In this document: positions 62,901 to 64,000 of the stretch, piece by piece
Layout of the letters: each line of letters starts with the position of its first letter
Numbering within the stretch: position 1 is the stretch's first letter
Notes under the pieces: generated by a model
Told to the model about the DNA's origin: nothing
What the model saw: only the letters and a program-made list of their open reading frames with translations
Database searches by the model: none
Position numbers and translations under genes: made by a program
Assembly (NCBI RefSeq): GCF_047663525.1
Contig: NC_092602.1
Span: forward strand, 7,623,501 to 7,687,500
Direction: 5' to 3'
Length of the DNA: 64,000 nt
Source: Anas platyrhynchos
Taxonomy: Eukaryota; Chordata; Aves; Anseriformes; Anatidae

Positions 62901-63618
62901 CTGAAGTGACTGCAGGAGGTTCTTTGCTGTTGCGTCTGGCTGGGACTCTGCGAGCTGCTGAAGCGCCAGCTGCAGGGCTCTGCGGGATGCCGCATCGCTG
63001 GCGGGAAGGAAAAATGGATCTCTGTGAAGTTATAAACCCTGCCAACATTGCACGTATTACTACCTTGCGTCACGCAAAGGGCTCTGCTTCCTCATTTCAG
63101 CTAGTAGCTGCTTTATCCTTGCTGCTCTGAGAAGTGGAGGTTTCTGGCAGAAAGCTCCGTTCACTTCCTCAGCTGGCAGAAATTACGCTGAGGCCCTCCA
63201 GCAGGTTGCAAAAGAAAACACAAGTCCTGAGCAGCTCCTCTGCAACAGGGCACAGCTTAACCCCATCTGAAAGTGTCTAAAAGGCATCTTGCTCCGGCTT
63301 CACACTGCCAAACTGAACTGCAGGATGCAAGTTTTAAGTTCAAATAAAAGTGAAGCACAAGGTAAACACTGAAACTTCTTAATATCAAACCTAACTTGAG
63401 AGCCTAATCGCCAGATGTCATCTCTCCATTTCACACAAATCTATGGGACACCACACAGTAAGTTTCCCAGGTGCTCCAAGCCTGTTTAATTTCTAAATAA
63501 CCTCACTTTACTAAGAGATTAAAAAGTACAGCCTTTCTACATCAATTTACTCACCGGTATCGGTGCAGAGTAAGGCAGAAGAGTTTGCAAAGGCCTTTCA
63601 CTGCACCCTCTGGAAGAT
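23846..63618 (-). CDS. GCN1: GCN1, HEAT-repeat activator of the GCN2 kinase (gene-level CDS, exons 3-58; 5' end off window)
   Basis: 56 minus-strand exons join in one frame of 7892 nt: 2629 complete codons, the last two bases of one more, and TGA. The frame follows human GCN1 from about residue 41 to the C-terminus (about 2630 residues here, 2631 in human). The missing start and two 5' exons lie beyond 64 kb. The protein is almost all HEAT repeats. A charged, probably coiled-coil segment lies at about 783-860, the central block is the eEF3-like region, and the RWD-binding region for GCN2 is known in the family at about 2260-2410 (exons 51-53). GCN1 sits in the cytoplasm on stalled or colliding ribosomes, recruits GCN2 for eIF2alpha phosphorylation and acts in collision quality control. 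Introns are GT-AG except two GC-AG (after exons 23 and 48). No truncation or frameshift is seen. Confidence 0.98.
24600..24818 (-). CDS. GCN1: GCN1 exon 57
   Basis: Residues about 2557-2629, with [14 protein letters not shown]. Phase 0 to 0. Acceptor ATTCAG, donor GTATGA. Confidence 0.97.
25789..25811. repeat. Poly(A) run in GCN1 intron
   Basis: 23 consecutive A on the plus strand (poly(T) in the transcript), inside the 1.46-kb intron between exons 56 and 57. No attached retroelement body is recognised. Confidence 0.9.
26280..26384 (-). CDS. GCN1: GCN1 exon 56
   Basis: Residues about 2522-2556, [14 protein letters not shown]. Acceptor TTGAAG, donor GTAAGA. Confidence 0.96.
27016..27164 (-). 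CDS. GCN1: GCN1 exon 55
   Basis: Residues about 2472-2521, [14 protein letters not shown] to ATADR. The acceptor is a tandem TAGCAG (NAGNAG); the annotated start uses the first AG, matching human LLADVSG. Donor GTAAGC. Confidence 0.96.
28067..28163 (-). CDS. GCN1: GCN1 exon 54
   Basis: Residues about 2440-2472, [14 protein letters not shown]. Acceptor CATTAG, donor GTAGGT. Confidence 0.96.
29288..29402 (-). CDS. GCN1: GCN1 exon 53
   Basis: Residues about 2401-2439, [14 protein letters not shown] to [10 protein letters not shown]. End of the expected RWD-binding block. Acceptor TTCTAG, donor GTATTG. Confidence 0.96.
29655..29712 (+). mobile_element. CR1 3'-end remnant
   Basis: Short stretch with TAGGTCCCTTCCAATCCCTA followed by ATTTTGTGATTC, resembling the extreme 3' end of CR1. 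It lies in the intron between exons 52 and 53. Confidence 0.5.
29944..30137 (-). CDS. GCN1: GCN1 exon 52
   Basis: Residues about 2337-2401, [14 protein letters not shown]. Within the expected GCN2 RWD-binding region. Acceptor GTGTAG, donor GTAAGG. Confidence 0.96.
30749..30979 (-). CDS. GCN1: GCN1 exon 51
   Basis: Residues about 2260-2336, [14 protein letters not shown]. Start of the expected RWD-binding region. Acceptor TGACAG, donor GTAAGA. Confidence 0.97.
31505..31618 (-). CDS. GCN1: GCN1 exon 50
   Basis: Residues about 2222-2259, [12 protein letters not shown]. Acceptor CTGCAG, donor GTAAAG. Confidence 0.97.
31918..32187 (-). CDS. GCN1: GCN1 exon 49
   Basis: Largest coding exon (270 bp), residues about 2132-2221, [14 protein letters not shown]. 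The first codon GAG fixes the phase of the preceding GC-AG intron. Acceptor TTTAG, donor GTAAGA. Confidence 0.97.
33187..33330 (-). CDS. GCN1: GCN1 exon 48 (followed by a GC donor)
   Basis: Residues about 2084-2131, [14 protein letters not shown]. Acceptor TTCTAG. The only donor that keeps the frame is GCAAGT (CTG|GCAAGT), a GC-AG intron. The exon is 144 bp, phase 0 to 0. Confidence 0.95.
33566..33658 (-). CDS. GCN1: GCN1 exon 47
   Basis: Residues about 2053-2083, [14 protein letters not shown]. Acceptor CTGTAG, donor GTACAA. Confidence 0.96.
34101..34262 (-). CDS. GCN1: GCN1 exon 46
   Basis: Residues about 1999-2052, [14 protein letters not shown]. Acceptor TTTCAG, donor GTAAGC. Confidence 0.97.
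34671..34835 (-). CDS. GCN1: GCN1 exon 45
   Basis: Residues about 1944-1998, [14 protein letters not shown]. Acceptor GGATAG, donor GTAAGT. Confidence 0.97.
35164..35379 (-). CDS. GCN1: GCN1 exon 44
   Basis: Residues about 1872-1943, [14 protein letters not shown]. Acceptor TTTCAG, donor GTGAGA. Confidence 0.97.
35522..35639 (-). CDS. GCN1: GCN1 exon 43
   Basis: Residues about 1832-1871, [14 protein letters not shown], with an acidic loop [12 protein letters not shown]. Acceptor TGCCAG, donor GTAAAG. Confidence 0.96.
36385..36527 (-). CDS. GCN1: GCN1 exon 42
   Basis: Residues about 1785-1832, [14 protein letters not shown]. Acceptor GTTCAG, donor GTAGGT. Confidence 0.97.
36896..37092 (-). 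CDS. GCN1: GCN1 exon 41
   Basis: Residues about 1719-1784, [14 protein letters not shown]. Acceptor CTCCAG, donor GTATGT. The intron before it is only 109 bp. Confidence 0.97.
37202..37340 (-). CDS. GCN1: GCN1 exon 40
   Basis: Residues about 1673-1719, [14 protein letters not shown]. Acceptor TGTTAG, donor GTGAGG. Confidence 0.97.
37488..37556 (-). CDS. GCN1: GCN1 exon 39
   Basis: 69-bp exon, residues about 1650-1672, [14 protein letters not shown]. Acceptor TTTCAG, donor GTAAGT. Confidence 0.96.
38285..38505 (-). CDS. GCN1: GCN1 exon 38
   Basis: Residues about 1576-1649, [14 protein letters not shown]. Acceptor ATTCAG, donor GTATGG. Confidence 0.97.
38848..39027 (-). CDS. GCN1: GCN1 exon 37
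   Basis: Residues about 1516-1576, [14 protein letters not shown]. Acceptor GCACAG, donor GTAAGA. A short GAAA repeat (about 39047-39063) lies just upstream in the transcript. Confidence 0.97.
39343..39648 (-). mobile_element. CR1 LINE 3' fragment in GCN1 intron
   Basis: In reverse complement it reads the CR1 3' end: ACCTTGAAGATTATCTAACT, GGGCAACCTGTTCCAGTGCT and GAGAATTTCTTCCTAATATC (given as on the plus strand) are standard CR1 blocks. The 3' end (ATCATAAAATGGTTTGGATT) is at the low-coordinate side, so it is inserted in the same sense as GCN1. It is 5'-truncated and about 300 bp long. Confidence 0.92.
39798..39912 (-). CDS. GCN1: GCN1 exon 36
   Basis: Residues about 1478-1516, [14 protein letters not shown]. 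Acceptor CTTGGAG, donor GTATGG. Confidence 0.97.
40219..40340 (-). CDS. GCN1: GCN1 exon 35
   Basis: Residues about 1437-1477, [14 protein letters not shown]. Acceptor TATTTAG lies in the last unit of a tandem repeat. Donor GTAAGA. Confidence 0.97.
40342..40412. repeat. Tandem repeat forming a splice-acceptor pyrimidine tract
   Basis: Three imperfect units of about 18-28 bp with a core AAATAAACATAAAGGGGA (plus strand), immediately before GCN1 exon 35 in the transcript. In sense orientation the units read CCCCTTTATGTTTATTT, and the last one ends in the acceptor AG. Confidence 0.8.
41011..41257 (-). CDS. GCN1: GCN1 exon 34
   Basis: Residues about 1355-1437, [14 protein letters not shown]. eEF3-like central region. 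Acceptor TTACAG, donor GTGAGG. Confidence 0.97.
41427..41621 (-). CDS. GCN1: GCN1 exon 33
   Basis: Residues about 1290-1354, [14 protein letters not shown]. Acceptor TTTCAG, donor GTGGGT. Confidence 0.97.
42629..42794 (-). CDS. GCN1: GCN1 exon 32
   Basis: Residues about 1234-1289, [14 protein letters not shown]. Acceptor TTACAG, donor GTAAGT. Confidence 0.97.
43585..43655 (-). CDS. GCN1: GCN1 exon 31
   Basis: 71-bp exon, residues about 1211-1234, [14 protein letters not shown]. Acceptor TTGCAG, donor GTACAG. Confidence 0.97.
44077..44266 (-). CDS. GCN1: GCN1 exon 30
   Basis: Residues about 1147-1210, [14 protein letters not shown]. Acceptor CTGCAG, donor GTAAGT. Confidence 0.97.
44451..44578 (-). 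CDS. GCN1: GCN1 exon 29
   Basis: Residues about 1105-1147, [14 protein letters not shown]. Acceptor ATTCAG, donor GTGAGA. Confidence 0.97.
45218..45361 (-). CDS. GCN1: GCN1 exon 28
   Basis: Residues about 1057-1104, [14 protein letters not shown]. Acceptor TTTCAG, donor GTAGGT. Confidence 0.97.
45858..45938 (-). CDS. GCN1: GCN1 exon 27
   Basis: 81-bp exon, residues about 1030-1056, [14 protein letters not shown]. Acceptor TTTCAG, donor GTGAGT. Confidence 0.97.
46204..46385 (-). CDS. GCN1: GCN1 exon 26
   Basis: Residues about 969-1029, [14 protein letters not shown]. The second half is one of the less conserved parts of the protein versus human. Acceptor TCACAG, donor GTAAGT. Confidence 0.96.
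46386..49551 (-). other. GCN1: Largest GCN1 intron in the window (3.2 kb)
   Basis: Between exons 25 and 26. Contains a CR1 3' fragment near 46.9-47.04 kb. No exon or RNA gene recognised in the rest. Confidence 0.85.
46850..47036 (+). mobile_element. CR1 LINE 3' end with ATTCTATG tail
   Basis: Plus-strand sequence runs GTCAAGAGTTGGACTTGATG, then AAGGGTCCCTTCCAACTCAG, then ATTCTATGATTCTATGATTC, the standard avian CR1 terminus with its 8-bp tail repeats. It is antisense to GCN1. The left boundary is approximate. Confidence 0.9.
49552..49707 (-). CDS. GCN1: GCN1 exon 25
   Basis: Residues about 917-969, [14 protein letters not shown]. Acceptor CACCAG, donor GTAAAA. Confidence 0.96.
50192..50390 (-). 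CDS. GCN1: GCN1 exon 24
   Basis: Residues about 851-917, [14 protein letters not shown]. Begins LDNELE, the end of the charged helix. Acceptor TTACAG of a 79-bp GC-AG intron, donor GTTAGT. Confidence 0.97.
50470..50583 (-). CDS. GCN1: GCN1 exon 23 (followed by a GC donor)
   Basis: Residues about 813-850, [14 protein letters not shown] to RKRLKE, a highly charged helical segment. Acceptor TTGCAG. The only donor that keeps the frame is GCAAGT (GAG|GCAAGT). The exon is 114 bp, phase 0 to 0. Confidence 0.96.
51020..51113 (-). CDS. GCN1: GCN1 exon 22
   Basis: Residues about 781-812, [14 protein letters not shown] then [10 protein letters not shown]. Charged, probably coiled coil. Acceptor TCTCAG, donor GTGAGG. 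Confidence 0.97.
51287..51465 (-). CDS. GCN1: GCN1 exon 21
   Basis: Residues about 722-781, [14 protein letters not shown]. Acceptor TTGATAG, donor GTAAGA. Confidence 0.97.
51831..51955 (-). CDS. GCN1: GCN1 exon 20
   Basis: Residues about 680-721, [14 protein letters not shown]. Acceptor ATGCTAG, donor GTGATA. Confidence 0.97.
52030..52072. repeat. (AAAC)n simple repeat in a 157-bp intron
   Basis: AAAC/AAACA units filling much of the short intron between exons 19 and 20. In the transcript this is a GTTT/T-rich tract. Confidence 0.85.
52113..52302 (-). CDS. GCN1: GCN1 exon 19
   Basis: Residues about 617-680, [14 protein letters not shown]. Relatively variable versus human. Acceptor CCCTAG, donor GTAAGT. 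Confidence 0.96.
53219..53378 (-). CDS. GCN1: GCN1 exon 18
   Basis: Residues about 563-616, [15 protein letters not shown]. Acceptor TTTCAG, donor GTGAGC. Confidence 0.97.
53542..53617 (-). CDS. GCN1: GCN1 exon 17
   Basis: 76-bp exon, residues about 538-563, [14 protein letters not shown]. Acceptor CCACAG, donor GTACGT. Confidence 0.96.
55079..55171 (-). CDS. GCN1: GCN1 exon 16
   Basis: Residues about 507-538, [14 protein letters not shown]. Acceptor TCTCAG, donor GTAAAT. Confidence 0.96.
55955..56107 (-). CDS. GCN1: GCN1 exon 15
   Basis: Residues about 456-507, [14 protein letters not shown]. Acceptor CCTCAG, donor GTAAGA. Confidence 0.97.
57643..57816 (-). CDS. GCN1: GCN1 exon 14
   Basis: Residues about 398-456, [13 protein letters not shown]. 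Acceptor TCCTAG, donor GTAAAA. Confidence 0.97.
58097..58195 (-). CDS. GCN1: GCN1 exon 13
   Basis: Residues about 365-398, [12 protein letters not shown]. Acceptor TTTCAG, donor GTGAGG. Confidence 0.97.
58601..58651 (-). CDS. GCN1: GCN1 exon 12
   Basis: Smallest exon (51 bp), residues about 348-365, [14 protein letters not shown]. Acceptor TGGCAG, donor GTGAGG. Confidence 0.97.
58863..58991 (-). CDS. GCN1: GCN1 exon 11
   Basis: Residues about 305-348, [14 protein letters not shown]. Acceptor TTCTAG, donor GTGAGT. Confidence 0.97.
59249..59323 (-). CDS. GCN1: GCN1 exon 10
   Basis: 75-bp exon, residues about 280-305, [14 protein letters not shown]. Acceptor CTTCAG, donor GTAAGT. Confidence 0.97.
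59737..59845 (-). CDS. GCN1: GCN1 exon 9
   Basis: Residues about 244-280, [14 protein letters not shown]. Acceptor TTGCAG, donor GTGAGT. The intron before it is only 86 bp. Confidence 0.97.
59932..60000 (-). CDS. GCN1: GCN1 exon 8
   Basis: 69-bp exon, residues about 221-243, [14 protein letters not shown]. Acceptor GTTCAG, donor GTGAGA. Confidence 0.96.
60496..60630 (-). CDS. GCN1: GCN1 exon 7
   Basis: Residues about 176-220, [14 protein letters not shown]. Acceptor CATTAG after a run of 16 T in the transcript, in an 86-bp intron. Donor GTAAAT. Confidence 0.97.
60717..60815 (-). CDS. GCN1: GCN1 exon 6
   Basis: Residues about 143-175, [14 protein letters not shown]. Acceptor TGGCAG, donor GTGAGC. 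Confidence 0.97.
61523..61631 (-). CDS. GCN1: GCN1 exon 5
   Basis: Residues about 106-142, [14 protein letters not shown]. Acceptor CTACAG, donor GTAGGT. Confidence 0.97.
62866..62997 (-). CDS. GCN1: GCN1 exon 4
   Basis: Residues about 62-106, [16 protein letters not shown]-rich relative to its introns. Acceptor CGCCAG, donor GTGCGG. Confidence 0.96.
63555..63618 (-). CDS. GCN1: GCN1 exon 3 (most 5' exon in the window)
   Basis: Residues about 41-62, [14 protein letters not shown]. Starts in the second base of a codon for Asp41, so at least one more exon must lie beyond 64 kb. Acceptor TTACAG, donor GTGAGT. Confidence 0.96.
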
Positions 63619-64000
63619 CTGTAACAGATTGGATTTCAGCATATTTCTTTGTAAGTCACTGGGGTCTTTAATGCACCCAAGCACCCTGAAACTAAAATCA
63701 GTGACCTGATCACAGCCCATACACACATACAGAAGTGTTTGCAAGGACCACATTCAGAATTCTCTCTTTTATGTGTACATTTTAAGTATTTTTTTAAATA
63801 ACAGCAAAATTGGAACGCATGCTATTCCAGCCACCTTCAGAGAATGAGAAGCATCAAAAAGACTTTTAAAAATTCATTTCATTTTATTAAGACTGTGTAA
63901 AGTCTTCTGGTTGTACTCTCTCTCTCTTTATATATATATATATTTATTTATAAATGTGTGTATACAAATACTCCATGAATCATTACAAAACCAAGAGAAG
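63619..64000 (-). other. GCN1: Part of GCN1 intron 2
   Basis: No coding sequence seen. Contains a (CT)n/(TA)n microsatellite at about 63916-63943. The first GCN1 exons and promoter are outside. Confidence 0.85.
63916..63943. repeat. (CT)n-(TA)n compound microsatellite
   Basis: About six CT units followed by about eight TA units. Confidence 0.85.

Larger units (their letters stand above)
23972..63554 (-). other. GCN1: GCN1 introns as a set
   Basis: 55 complete introns from 79 bp (50391-50469) to 3166 bp (46386-49551), most between 100 and 1000 bp. Larger ones are 24819-26279, 28164-29287, 41622-42628, 53618-55078, 56108-57642 and 61632-62865. Apart from the repeats and CR1 copies listed separately, I recognise nothing in them. 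Open frames that extend exons into introns are not real extensions, since each exon ends at a splice site that restores the conserved protein. Confidence 0.85.

Overview
The window is vertebrate nuclear DNA, almost certainly from a bird (probably a galliform such as chicken). The evidence is several CR1 LINE fragments, two of them with the avian-type 3' tail (ATTCTATG-like repeats), no SINE-dense mammalian background, and compact introns. Two protein-coding genes can be read exon by exon. Both lie on the minus strand, head to tail, in the order GCN1 (upstream, high coordinates) then RAB35 (downstream, low coordinates). As I recall, they are also neighbours in the human genome.

Layout by coordinate. 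1-2.1 kb: non-coding DNA with features of a plus-strand 3' UTR end, possibly the neighbour BICDL1 by synteny. 3.0-5.5 kb: RAB35 3' UTR. 5.5-17.6 kb: the six RAB35 coding exons, which join to an uninterrupted 201-codon small GTPase frame. 17.2-17.9 kb: CpG-island promoter of RAB35. 17.9-23.2 kb: intergenic DNA with a minisatellite and CR1 remnants. 23.2-23.8 kb: GCN1 3' UTR. 23.8-63.6 kb: 56 GCN1 coding exons, which join without a frameshift or internal stop into 2629 complete codons plus the end of one more. The first about 40 codons and the promoter lie beyond 64 kb. The human gene is usually given 58 exons, so I number these exons 3-58. Residue numbers assume 40 upstream codons, as in human.

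GCN1 is a ribosome-associated HEAT-repeat scaffold that brings the kinase GCN2 to stalled or colliding ribosomes. RAB35 is a plasma-membrane and endosome GTPase for recycling and cytokinesis. I see no functional link between them beyond conserved neighbourhood.

I found no unknown multi-gene system. The points most worth a second look are: two GC-AG introns in GCN1, both following exons whose skipping would keep the frame; a NAGNAG acceptor; a splice acceptor built from a tandem repeat; a perfect 13-bp Maf recognition element in RAB35 intron 3; a coding-like Lys/Pro/Ala minisatellite antisense to the RAB35 3' UTR; and a GCN1 stop codon fused to a poly(A) hexamer. Gene and exon calls rest on remembered human protein sequence plus splice signals. 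No database search was run.
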